From Propionibacterium sp. (lineage in GTDB: Bacteria; Actinomycetota; Actinomycetes; Propionibacteriales; Propionibacteriaceae), in contig JAAYTZ010000035.1 in assembly GCA_012517965.1 (NCBI GenBank), positions 1-35,692 on the forward strand: DNA of 35,692 nt, written 5' to 3'. Position numbers and translations under genes: made by a program. Position 1 is the stretch's first letter, and each line of letters opens with the position of its first letter. Below are positions 6,183-13,331 of the stretch, in pieces. The notes below the pieces were generated by a model. That model saw only the letters and a list, made by a program, of their open reading frames with translations, had not been told where the DNA came from and did no database searches.

Positions 6183-8888
6183 TCAGTGGGCGGCGTCGTG
6201 CCAGGAGCGCCCGACGCCCACCGAGACGTCCAGCGGCACCGTGAGTTCCATGGCGTGCCCCATCCGGTCACGCACCAGGGCCTCCAGCGCGGCCTCCTCG
6301 CCGGGCGCCACCTCGAACACCAGCTCGTCGTGCACCTGCAGCAGCATGCGCGACCGCAGCCCGGCCCGGGCCAGCCCGGCCTCGACGTCCAGCATCGCCA
6401 CCTTGATGATGTCGGCGGCCGACCCCTGGATGGGGGCGTTCAGCGCCATCCGCTCGGCCATCTCCCGGCGCTGCCGGTTGCTGGACGTGAGGTCCGGCAG
6501 GTAGCGGCGGCGTCCGAGGATCGTCTCGGTGTAGCCCGTCCGGCGCGCCTGGGCGACGAGTCCGTCCAGGTAGGCGCGGGCGTTTCCGAAGCTCTCGAAG
6601 TACTCCTCCATGAGCGCCCGGGCTTCGGACGTCGGGATGTTGAGCTGGGCGGCCAGCCCGAACGCGCTCAAGCCGTAGGCCAGCCCGTAGTTCATGGCCT
6701 TGACCTTGGCGCGCTGGGCCGGCGTCACCTCGGCCGGGTCGACCCCGAAGACCCGGGCCGCCGTCGCGCTGTGGAAGTCGTGCCCGGACGTGAACGCCTC
6801 GATGAGCGCGGCGTCCCCCGACGCGTGCGCCATGATGCGCATCTCGATCTGGCTGTAGTCGACGCTCATCAGCGACTCGTAGCCCGCCCCGACCACGAAG
6901 GCCTCCCGGATGCGGCGGCCGTCCTCGGTGCGGATCGGGATGTTCTGGAGGTTCGGGTCGGTGGACGACAGGCGTCCGGTCGCCGCGACCGTCTGCAGGT
7001 ACGTCGTGTGGATGCGCCCGTCGTCCGCGATCGCCTTCTGGAGGCCCTCGACCGTCTGCCGGAGGCGGATCTGATCGCGGTGCCGCAGCAGGTGCTCCAG
7101 GAAGGGGTGCCCGGTCTTCGCGAACAGCGACTCGAGCGCGTCGGCGTCCGTGGTGTACCCCGTCCGCGTCCGGCGGGTCTTCGGCATGCCCAGATCGTCG
7201 AACAGCACCCCCTGCAACTGCTTGGGCGACCCGAGGTTGATCCGCTTGCCGAGCACGGCGTACGCGGCCTCCTCGGCGCCCCGGACCCGCTCGTCGAACA
7301 TCGAGTGCAGGCGCGCCAGGTAGTCGGCGTCCACGGCGATGCCGGCCCGCTCCATGGTGGCCAGGGTGCGCAGCAGGGGCAGCTCCACCTCCACCAGCAG
7401 AGGGCTGCCGCCGTGCCGGTCGAGTTCGGCCGCGAGCGTGGCGGCCAACTCGACCACCGCCCGCGCCCGGACCATCGCGTCCGTCCCCTGGTCGGTGGGG
7501 GTCTCGGCGAACAGAGCGAGCTGGTCGCCCTCGTCGGCCCCCGCAGCGGGCGCGGCGACGGTCAACTCTCGCTTCAGGTGCCGGACGGTCAGGTCGGCGA
7601 GGTCGAAGACCCGCTGGTCCGGCCGCAGCAGGTAGGCCGCCAACTGGGTGTCCATGGTCAGGCCCTGCAGCTCCCAGCCCCTCGACCAGAGCGCCAGCAG
7701 CGGGCCCTTCGCATCGTGCATCGCCTTGGGCGCCTCCGGATCGGCGAGCCACGCGGCCAGCGCGGCGTCGTCCTGGGGCGTGAGCGTCGTGACGTCCAGC
7801 CAGGCCGCCGCCGCGTCCTGGGACGCCAGCGCGAGACCCCGCAGGTCGCCGGCCCCCGCCCGCCAGACCCCCTCGGCCTGGACGCCGACCAGGCCCGTTC
7901 CGTGCTCGGCGAGCCAGGGCTCGACCTGGCCGCCGCCGAGCAGTCGGCCGGTCATCTCCAGCCCGCCCTCGGGTTCGGTGACGCGCTGGGGCAGCGTCTC
8001 GAGGAGCCGGTCGCGCAACACCCGGAACTCCAGGGCGTCGAACAGCGTGTGCACGGCCTCGCGGTTCCAATCGCGCCGCTCCAGGTCCGCCAGCCCGCGA
8101 TCCAGCTGCAGGTCGCTGACCAGGGCGTTCAGCTCGCGGTTGCGGCGGACGTCCGCCAACCGCTCGCGCAGCGCCTCCCCGACCTTGCCGCGGACCTCGT
8201 CCGCGTGCCGCAGCAGATTCTCCAGACCGTCGTACTCGGCGAGCCACTTCGCCGCCGTCTTGGGGCCGACGCCCGGGATGCCCGGCAGGTTGTCGGACGA
8301 CTCGCCGACCAGCGCGGCCAACTCCGGGTAACGACGGGGCGGCACCCCGTACTTCTCCTCCACCGCCGCGGGGGTGAACCGCACCAGGTCGGACACCCCC
8401 TTGCGCGGGTAGAGCACGGTGGTCGACGCGTCGACCAGCTGCAGCGAGTCGCGGTCCCCCGTACAGATCAGGGTCTCCCATCCGGCGGCCGACGCTTGCC
8501 GGGCCAGCGTCGCGATGATGTCGTCGGCCTCGAAGCCGTCGACCTCCAGGTGCGGGATGTTGAGGGCGTCCAGCACCTCCTTGATCAGGTCGACCTGCCC
8601 CTTGAACTCGTCGGGGCTCGCGCTGCGGTTGGCCTTGTACCCCTCCCAGTGCTCCGACCGGAACGTCTGCCGGGACACGTCGAACGCGACCGCCACGTGG
8701 GTGGGCGCCTCGTCCCGGAGGACGTTGATCAGCATCGAGAGGAACCCGTAGACGGCGTTCGTGTGCTGGCCGGTCGACGTCGAGAAGTTCTCCACCGGCA
8801 GGGCGAAAAACGCCCGGTAGGCGACGGAGTGCCCGTCGATCAGCAACAGGCGGGGACGATCGGGCGACGGGCCGGCGGTCTGGGTCAC
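6183..8888 (-). CDS. polA: DNA polymerase I
   Basis: PolA fills gaps during excision repair and Okazaki fragment processing. The 901-residue protein has a 5'-3' exonuclease domain (about 10-290, with LLLIDGHSVAYRAFFA, GFEADDIIATLA and the helix-hairpin-helix LPGIPGVGPKTAAKWL), a middle 3'-5' exonuclease-like domain and a C-terminal polymerase domain. Polymerase motif A is SVDYSQIEMR with Asp677, motif B is RAKVKAMNYGLAYGLSAFG, and motif C is HDE at 853-855. The middle domain lacks the acidic exonuclease residues: the DxE of motif I reads WLDVTTL and the HNxxxD region reads HDAKGP, so proofreading should be absent, as in mycobacterial PolA. The GTG at 8888 lies 6 nt after a TAGAGT -10 box with no Shine-Dalgarno, suggesting a leaderless mRNA. 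Confidence 0.97.
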   Translation of the reverse strand: MTQTAGPSPDRPRLLLIDGHSVAYRAFFALPVENFSTSTGQHTNAVYGFLSMLINVLRDEAPTHVAVAFDVSRQTFRSEHWEGYKANRSASPDEFKGQVDLIKEVLDALNIPHLEVDGFEADDIIATLARQASAAGWETLICTGDRDSLQLVDASTTVLYPRKGVSDLVRFTPAAVEEKYGVPPRRYPELAALVGESSDNLPGIPGVGPKTAAKWLAEYDGLENLLRHADEVRGKVGEALRERLADVRRNRELNALVSDLQLDRGLADLERRDWNREAVHTLFDALEFRVLRDRLLETLPQRVTEPEGGLEMTGRLLGGGQVEPWLAEHGTGLVGVQAEGVWRAGAGDLRGLALASQDAAAAWLDVTTLTPQDDAALAAWLADPEAPKAMHDAKGPLLALWSRGWELQGLTMDTQLAAYLLRPDQRVFDLADLTVRHLKRELTVAAPAAGADEGDQLALFAETPTDQGTDAMVRARAVVELAATLAAELDRHGGSPLLVEVELPLLRTLATMERAGIAVDADYLARLHSMFDERVRGAEEAAYAVLGKRINLGSPKQLQGVLFDDLGMPKTRRTRTGYTTDADALESLFAKTGHPFLEHLLRHRDQIRLRQTVEGLQKAIADDGRIHTTYLQTVAATGRLSSTDPNLQNIPIRTEDGRRIREAFVVGAGYESLMSVDYSQIEMRIMAHASGDAALIEAFTSGHDFHSATAARVFGVDPAEVTPAQRAKVKAMNYGLAYGLSAFGLAAQLNIPTSEARALMEEYFESFGNARAYLDGLVAQARRTGYTETILGRRRYLPDLTSSNRQRREMAERMALNAPIQGSAADIIKVAMLDVEAGLARAGLRSRMLLQVHDELVFEVAPGEEAALEALVRDRMGHAMELTVPLDVSVGVGRSWHDAAH

Positions 8889-8894
8889 AGGGCG

Positions 8895-8917
8895 ACTCTA
8901 GTGGGGCGCCCGGACAC
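8895..8917 (-). promoter_or_regulatory. polA promoter with partial DNA-damage-type motif
   Basis: On the minus strand GTGTCCGGG (8917-8909), 8 nt, TAGAGT (8900-8895), 6 nt and the polA GTG. The -10 is a full TANNNT. The upstream part keeps TGTC-G-G of the PafBC-type motif (6 of 9) with the correct N8 spacing, so damage regulation is possible but weaker than for uvrB. Confidence 0.45.
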
Positions 8918-8952
8918 CCGGTCGCCCCCGGACGCCGCCGGTTGGGGCTCGA

Positions 8953-9606
8953 TCAGTCCTCGTCCGCCGGTCGTTTCTTGGCCTTGCCGCGCTTCGGGTT
9001 GGTGGCGTTGCTGTGCTCGATGACGCCCTCGGCGACCTCGCGCATCGACTTGCGCAGGTCCATCGCCGTCTTCTGGATCCAGCGGAAGGCCTCCGGCTCC
9101 GTCAGGCCCAGGCCCTCCATCAACAGGCCCTTCGCCTGGTCGACGGCCTTGCGCGACTCCAGCCGCTCGGTCAGGTCGGCGACCTCCGCCTCGACGGCCC
9201 GGATCTCCGCGAACCGGGCCATCGCCAGCTCGATCGCCGGCACCACGTCCGAGACGTCGAACGGCTTGACCACGTACGCCATCGCGCCGGCCTCACGCGC
9301 CCGGTCGACGAGTTCGCGCTGGCTGAAGGCCGTGAGCATCACCACGGGCGCGATCCGCTCCTCGGCGATCGTGCTGGCCGCCGTGATGCCGTCCAGCTTG
9401 GGCATCTTCACGTCCAGCACGACGAGGTCCGGCCGCAGTTCGCGGGCCAGGGCGATGGCCTCCTCACCGTCGCCCGCCTGGCCGACTACCTCGTACCCCT
9501 CGCCGGTCAGCAGTTCGACGAGGTCGAGCCGGATCAGGGCTTCGTCCTCGGCGACCAGGACCCGTGGACGCCCGGGGCGGGCCTCCTCCGACTTCGATGG
9601 ACTCAC
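8953..9606 (-). CDS. pdtaR: ANTAR-domain response regulator (PdtaR-like)
   Basis: The protein is a two-component receiver joined to an RNA-binding ANTAR output domain, like PdtaR (Rv1626), which binds target RNAs when phosphorylated and acts through antitermination. The receiver covers about 14-130 with Glu20/Asp21, phospho-acceptor Asp65 in LVVLDVKMP, Thr92 and Lys114 in VVKPF. The ANTAR domain covers about 141-196 and contains RKAVDQAKGLLME and EAFRWIQKTAMDLRKSMREVAEGV. A basic-acidic tail follows. At 217 residues it has the family length. The cognate PdtaS-type histidine kinase is not in this window. The GTG at 9606 has an AGAGAGG stretch about 5 nt upstream. The position close to polA is also seen in Mycobacterium. 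Confidence 0.93.
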   Translation of the reverse strand: MSPSKSEEARPGRPRVLVAEDEALIRLDLVELLTGEGYEVVGQAGDGEEAIALARELRPDLVVLDVKMPKLDGITAASTIAEERIAPVVMLTAFSQRELVDRAREAGAMAYVVKPFDVSDVVPAIELAMARFAEIRAVEAEVADLTERLESRKAVDQAKGLLMEGLGLTEPEAFRWIQKTAMDLRKSMREVAEGVIEHSNATNPKRGKAKKRPADED

Positions 9607-9683
9607 GTGTGCCTCTCTTCTCCCCGGCGCTCCTCGTCGGCGCGGGGCTCACCCAGGGACTGACTGGTTCTCAACGGGCCCCA

Positions 9684-9689
9684 AGGTTA
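9684..9689 (-). promoter_or_regulatory. Probable -10 box of pdtaR
   Basis: TAACCT on the minus strand fits TANNNT and lies about 78 nt ahead of the pdtaR start. It is part of a 12-nt block (9678-9689) identical to one at the ftsZ promoter. No good -35 is seen. Confidence 0.35.
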
Positions 9690-9747
9690 CGCGCCCCGGG
9701 ACAGACCGGCAGGAGCCGGCCTGATGTGGCAAGATGGACCCGCTCCT

Positions 9748-9830
9748 GCCGGGGTGGCGGAATGGTAGACGCGGTCGGCTCAAACCCGACTGGCCGCAAG
9801 GCTGTAGGGGTTCGAGTCCCCTTCCCGGTA
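9748..9830 (+). tRNA. tRNA-Leu (anticodon CAA)
   Basis: The 83-nt sequence folds as a class II tRNA: acceptor stem GCCGGGG with TCCCGGT (G-U at both ends), a D arm with GCG/CGC, an anticodon stem GTCGG/CCGAC around CTCAAAC with anticodon CAA at 9781-9783, a long variable arm with a GCC-GCAA-GGC hairpin, and a T arm AGGGG-TTCGAGT-CCCCT. The discriminator is A73 and CCA is not encoded. It reads UUG codons. It points at the 3' end of pyk, whose stop codon is only 5 nt away on the other strand. Confidence 0.96.
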
Positions 9831-9835
9831 CTGGT

Positions 9836-11269
9836 TCAGGGCATCCGCACGACGCGCAGCGAGTTCGTCTTCCCCGCCGTGTGCCGCGGGTTGCCCGCCA
9901 CGATCACCACCGAGTCCCCGGACTGCACCATCGGCACCTGGCCCTCGGCCGCGTCGATCGACTCGGACGCGAGGGCCGCGATCACGTGGTCGACCATGGC
10001 GTCGACCGTGTCGAAGTCGGGGGTGTCCCACGCCTTGACCCCCCACGCCAACGTCATGTGCCGGCTGGTCTGCGGGTTCGGGCTGAACGAGCACACCTGG
10101 ATCTCCGAGCGCAGCCGGCACAGCCGCAGCGCGGTGTCGCCGGTCTTGGTGTACGCCACCAGGTACTTGGCCCCGATGGCCTCGGCCACCTCGACCGCGG
10201 CCTTGGCGATGATCCCGCTGGTCGTGTGCGGGTGCCAGTCGAGGTGCGTGATCTTGTCGACGCCCAGCGACTCCATCTTGTTGATGATGCGCGACATGGT
10301 CTCGACGGCGACCGTCGGGTAGGCGCCCACCGCGGTCTCCCCCGACAGCATGACGGCGTCCGCGCCGTCGAGGATCGCGTTCGCGACGTCGGACGCCTCC
10401 GCGCGCGTCGGCCGCGGCGTCGTGATCATCGACTCCAGCATCTGGGTCGCCACGATCACCGGCTTGGCCAGGTAGCGCGCCGTGGTGATGATGGTCTTCT
10501 GCGCCGCCGGCACGTCCTCCAGCGGCAGTTCGACGCCCAGGTCGCCGCGGGCGACCATGATCGCGTCGAAGGCGTCCACGATCTCCTTGAGGTGCTCGAT
10601 GGCCTGCGGCTTCTCGATCTTGGCGATGACCGGCACGCGGCGACCGACCTCGTCCATCACCGCGTGCACGGGGATGATGTCGTCGGCCGAGCGGACGAAC
10701 GACAGGGCCACCATGTCGACGCCCTCCCGGAGCGCCCAGCGCAGGTCGTCGGCGTCCTTCTCGCTCAGGGCCGGCACGGAGACGGCCACTCCGGGCAGGT
10801 TGATGCCCTTGTGGTCGCTGACCTTGCCGCCGACGACGACCTCGGTGACGACGTCGGTGTCGGTGACCTCGACGGCCCGCAGTTCCACCTTGCCGTCGTC
10901 CAGCAGGATCTGGTCGCCGGGTCGCACGTCGTTGGTGAGGGTGTGCAGCGTCGTGCCGCAGATCGTGGCGTCGCCCGGCACGTCCCGCGTCGTGATGGTG
11001 AACCGATCGCCGCGGATCAGCTGCACCGGCCCCTCGGCGAACGTCGCCAGCCGGATCTTCGGGCCCTGCAGGTCGGCGAACGTCCCGACCGGACGCCCCA
11101 CCGCGGCGGCCGCCGCGCGCACCTGCTCCAGGCGGCGCGCATGGTCGGGGTAGGCGCCGTGGCTCATGTTGATGCGGGCCACGTTCATGCCCGCGCGGAC
11201 CAGAGCTTCGACTCCGCCCGGGACATCGGTGGCCGGGCCGAGGGTGCAGACGATCTTTGCCTTTCTCAC
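9836..11269 (-). CDS. pyk: Pyruvate kinase
   Basis: Pyruvate kinase converts phosphoenolpyruvate and ADP to pyruvate and ATP, the last step of glycolysis. The 477-residue protein begins VRKAKIVCTLGPA and contains ARINMSHG, TFADLQGPKIR, the catalytic Lys segment VPVIAKIEKPQA, MVARGDLGVELPLE and LSGETAVGAYP, with the C-terminal allosteric domain after about residue 345. The GTG at 11269 is preferred to the in-frame GTG at 11278, because the latter overlaps a TAGGGT -10 box (11282-11277) and the former follows it by 7 nt, the spacing expected of a leaderless mRNA. It has no visible terminator before it meets the convergent tRNA-Leu. Confidence 0.96.
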   Translation of the reverse strand: MRKAKIVCTLGPATDVPGGVEALVRAGMNVARINMSHGAYPDHARRLEQVRAAAAAVGRPVGTFADLQGPKIRLATFAEGPVQLIRGDRFTITTRDVPGDATICGTTLHTLTNDVRPGDQILLDDGKVELRAVEVTDTDVVTEVVVGGKVSDHKGINLPGVAVSVPALSEKDADDLRWALREGVDMVALSFVRSADDIIPVHAVMDEVGRRVPVIAKIEKPQAIEHLKEIVDAFDAIMVARGDLGVELPLEDVPAAQKTIITTARYLAKPVIVATQMLESMITTPRPTRAEASDVANAILDGADAVMLSGETAVGAYPTVAVETMSRIINKMESLGVDKITHLDWHPHTTSGIIAKAAVEVAEAIGAKYLVAYTKTGDTALRLCRLRSEIQVCSFSPNPQTSRHMTLAWGVKAWDTPDFDTVDAMVDHVIAALASESIDAAEGQVPMVQSGDSVVIVAGNPRHTAGKTNSLRVVRMP

Positions 11270-11276
11270 GGGCTTC

Positions 11277-11282
11277 ACCCTA
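11277..11282 (-). promoter_or_regulatory. -10 box of pyk
   Basis: TAGGGT (11282-11277) fits TANNNT and stands 7 nt before GTG 11269, the same spacing seen at uvrB and moxR. No clear -35 is present. Confidence 0.5.
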
Positions 11283-11336
11283 GCCGAGCGGACTCCCCGT
11301 GCCGGTTGTTGCCGCTAGGTGCACCAGGATCGGCAG

Positions 11337-12251
11337 TCAGCGGCCGCGGACGACGTCCAGCGCGTGCGCCAGGTCGGGTGGGTAGTCCGACTGGAACTCG
11401 ACCCACTCCCCCGAGCCCGGATGGGTGAAGCCGAGCCGGGTGGCGTGCAGCCACTGGCGCACGAGCCCCAGCCGCGCGGCCAGCACCGGGTCCGAGCCGT
11501 AGAGCGGATCACCGGCGATGGGGCGTCCGATGGCCTGCAGATGGACGCGGATCTGGTGGGTCCGGCCGGTCTCGAGGTGCACCTCCAGCAGGGTGGTCGA
11601 CCGGAACGCCTCCAGCGTCTCGTAGTGCGTCACCGCGTGTCGACCGCCCGCGACCACGGCCATCTTCCAGTCGTGCCCGGGGTGTCGCCCGATGGGGGCC
11701 TCGATGGTCCCGGTGAACGGGTCGGGGTGCCCCTGCACCAGGGCGTGGTAGACCTTCAGCGGCGTCCGGTCCCGGAAGGCGCGCTTCAGGGCGGTGTAGG
11801 CCGGTTCGCTCTTGGCGACGACCATCAGCCCCGAGGTGCCGACGTCGAGCCGCTGGACGATGCCGCGCCGCTCGGGAGCGCCGGACGTCGAGATGCGGAA
11901 GCCGGCCGCCGCCAGATGCCCGAGGACGTCCGGCCCGTCCCAGCCCAGCGACGGGTGCGCCGCGACGCCCGCGGGCTTGTCGACCACGACCAGGTCGGCG
12001 TCGTCGTGGACGATCGTCATCCCTTCGACCAGCGTCGGGACCACCTCGGCCGCCGACGGTGCCCCCAGGTCGAGCTCGAGCAGGTCGCCACCGGCCACCC
12101 GATCCGACTTCGACACGGGGCGCCCGTTGAGCAGGACGCCGCCGCTCTCGATGAGGTCCGCCACCCGGCTCCTGCTGACGCCGGTCATGCGGGACGCCGC
12201 GGCGTCCACCCGCTCCCCGGCCAGCCCGTCGGGCACCAGGTGGACGCTCAT
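11337..12251 (-). CDS. rluD: RluA-family pseudouridine synthase (RluD-like)
   Basis: The enzyme isomerises uridines in 23S rRNA (RluD targets helix 69). The 304-residue protein has an N-terminal S4 RNA-binding domain (about 14-62, with [30 protein letters not shown]) and a catalytic domain with [17 protein letters not shown], in which Asp136 is the nucleophile, and the conserved [10 protein letters not shown]. The ATG at 12251 overlaps the lspA stop (ATGA), the standard lspA-rluD arrangement of Gram-positive bacteria, implying translational coupling. Exact target uridines cannot be read from sequence, so RluD is by context and similarity. Confidence 0.92.
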   Translation of the reverse strand: MSVHLVPDGLAGERVDAAASRMTGVSRSRVADLIESGGVLLNGRPVSKSDRVAGGDLLELDLGAPSAAEVVPTLVEGMTIVHDDADLVVVDKPAGVAAHPSLGWDGPDVLGHLAAAGFRISTSGAPERRGIVQRLDVGTSGLMVVAKSEPAYTALKRAFRDRTPLKVYHALVQGHPDPFTGTIEAPIGRHPGHDWKMAVVAGGRHAVTHYETLEAFRSTTLLEVHLETGRTHQIRVHLQAIGRPIAGDPLYGSDPVLAARLGLVRQWLHATRLGFTHPGSGEWVEFQSDYPPDLAHALDVVRGR

Positions 12252-12835
12252 GCGCCGCCGGCGGGGGCCGCCCCCGCCCCCTCCTGCTCTCGGGTCGACC
12301 GCCCGTCGGGGGCGACCTGGGCGATGAGCATGAACCAGACGATGAGCACGGCGGCGGCCGTGATGAACATGTCGGCCACGTTGAAGATCGCGAAGTTGGG
12401 CAGCTGCAGGAAGTCGACCACGTGCCCGCGGAACGGCCCGGGCTGCCGGAACACCCGGTCGATCAGGTTGCCCACGATGCCCGCGAGCAGGAAGCCCTCG
12501 GCGACCGCCCACCCGACGTGCCGGACGCGAGGGACGAGGTAGCCGGCCACGAACACGAAGGCCGCCGACGCGATGAGCGCGAGCACGACGGTGAAGCTCT
12601 CCCCCATGCTGAAGGCGGCCCCGGGGTTCCAGGTCAGTTGCAGCGTCAACAGCCCGCCGAGCAGGACCGGCGGGTGCACCGGGTCGAGGTGCGCCAGGGC
12701 CAGGGTCTTGGTCACCTGGTCGGCGACGACGCCGATCACCCCGAGGGCGTAGGCGAGAGCGACGAGCCGGGCGCGGCGCCCGGCGGCCCCGACGGCCGCT
12801 ATCGCCGTTCCTCCCGCTGCTTGCAGGGCAGGCAC
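12248..12835 (-). CDS. lspA: Lipoprotein signal peptidase (start uncertain)
   Basis: LspA is the membrane aspartic peptidase that cuts signal peptides of diacylated prolipoproteins. Four hydrophobic segments are visible, with the family motifs [26 protein letters not shown] and FNVADMFI; the Asp residues of the last two form the catalytic dyad. The tail is Gly/Ala-rich and hydrophilic. The start is a problem. GTG 12835, given here, overlaps the upstream zinc-finger gene by 37 nt and lacks a Shine-Dalgarno. The best ribosome-binding site (GGAGG) is followed 7 nt later by an in-frame ATA at 12802 that overlaps the upstream TAG stop. GTG 12739 would remove much of the first membrane helix. The gene overlaps rluD by 4 nt. 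Confidence 0.92.
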   Translation of the reverse strand: MPALQAAGGTAIAAVGAAGRRARLVALAYALGVIGVVADQVTKTLALAHLDPVHPPVLLGGLLTLQLTWNPGAAFSMGESFTVVLALIASAAFVFVAGYLVPRVRHVGWAVAEGFLLAGIVGNLIDRVFRQPGPFRGHVVDFLQLPNFAIFNVADMFITAAAVLIVWFMLIAQVAPDGRSTREQEGAGAAPAGGA

Positions 12836-13221
12836 ATGGTGGCGCGCGGGAAGACCTGGAGGCGGTCCTTGCCGATCGGCTGCCCGCACGACTCGCACAC
12901 GCCGTACCGGCCGAGTTCGAACCGGTGCAGCGCCGACTGCGCCTGCTCCAGCATGTCGCGCGCGTTCTGCACCAGCGACATCTCCTGGTCACGCTCGAAG
13001 TTGGTGGAACCCACGTCGGCCGGGTCGCGCCCCGCCCCCTCGGTGCCCTCGTCGAACAGGCTCGCCATCGTCGCCTCGGCCGTCTTGATCGCCCGCTCCA
13101 TCCGACCGATCTCGAAGATCAGTTCCTCTCGGATCTCCTCGAGCTCCTCCTCGGTCCAGGGATCCTCGTCCTCGGCGACGGGAACGTCGGCGGCTCGTGC
13201 CCGGGGGGCGTCGTTCGCCAT
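12799..13221 (-). CDS. DksA/TraR-type zinc-finger protein
   Basis: This 140-residue protein has an acidic N-terminal helical region ([29 protein letters not shown]) and a C-terminal four-cysteine zinc finger: Cys109, Cys112, Cys130 and Cys133 in CESCGQPIG and CLPCKQ. Family members bind the RNA polymerase secondary channel or act as general stress regulators; in actinobacteria the gene commonly precedes lspA. An acidic DxxDxA-like tip typical of DksA is not evident, so its effect on transcription is unknown. The ATG at 13221 has GAGAGGTG upstream. It is the first gene of traR-lspA-rluD and follows a large inverted repeat after divIVA. Confidence 0.88.
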   Translation of the reverse strand: MANDAPRARAADVPVAEDEDPWTEEELEEIREELIFEIGRMERAIKTAEATMASLFDEGTEGAGRDPADVGSTNFERDQEMSLVQNARDMLEQAQSALHRFELGRYGVCESCGQPIGKDRLQVFPRATMCLPCKQREERR

Positions 13222-13244
13222 GACTTGGCACCTCTCGTGTGACG

Positions 13245-13311
13245 GCTGAGCGCAGAGAGTACCACCCGAGCACCGCCGGGGCGGTGTTTGGGGGACCTCT
13301 CTGCGCTCAGC
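13245..13311. repeat. Nested inverted repeat between divIVA and the traR-like gene
   Basis: A perfect 15-bp inverted repeat (13245-13259 with 13297-13311) encloses a second perfect 7-bp hairpin (13271-13277 with 13280-13286). It starts 21 nt after the divIVA stop and ends 24 nt before the traR-like start. It may terminate divIVA transcription, or act as an RNA structure or operator. A TACTCT -10-like box (13261-13256, minus strand) lies at the edge of one arm. Confidence 0.75.
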
Positions 13312-13331
13312 GTGCGGGAAAGTCGACCGCG

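Noticed and set aside
6150-9023. 957-codon plus-strand open frame opposite polA
   Set aside because: Antisense shadow of polA; it covers the terminator and shows no family motif or ribosome-binding site.
9706-9719. Small hairpin CCGGC-AGGA-GCCGG in front of tRNA-Leu
   Set aside because: Only 5 bp; such stems are common by chance in this base composition.
9748-9830. tRNA-Leu considered as an integration site of a mobile element
   Set aside because: No integrase, no repeated tRNA 3' end and no foreign genes follow; pyk abuts directly.
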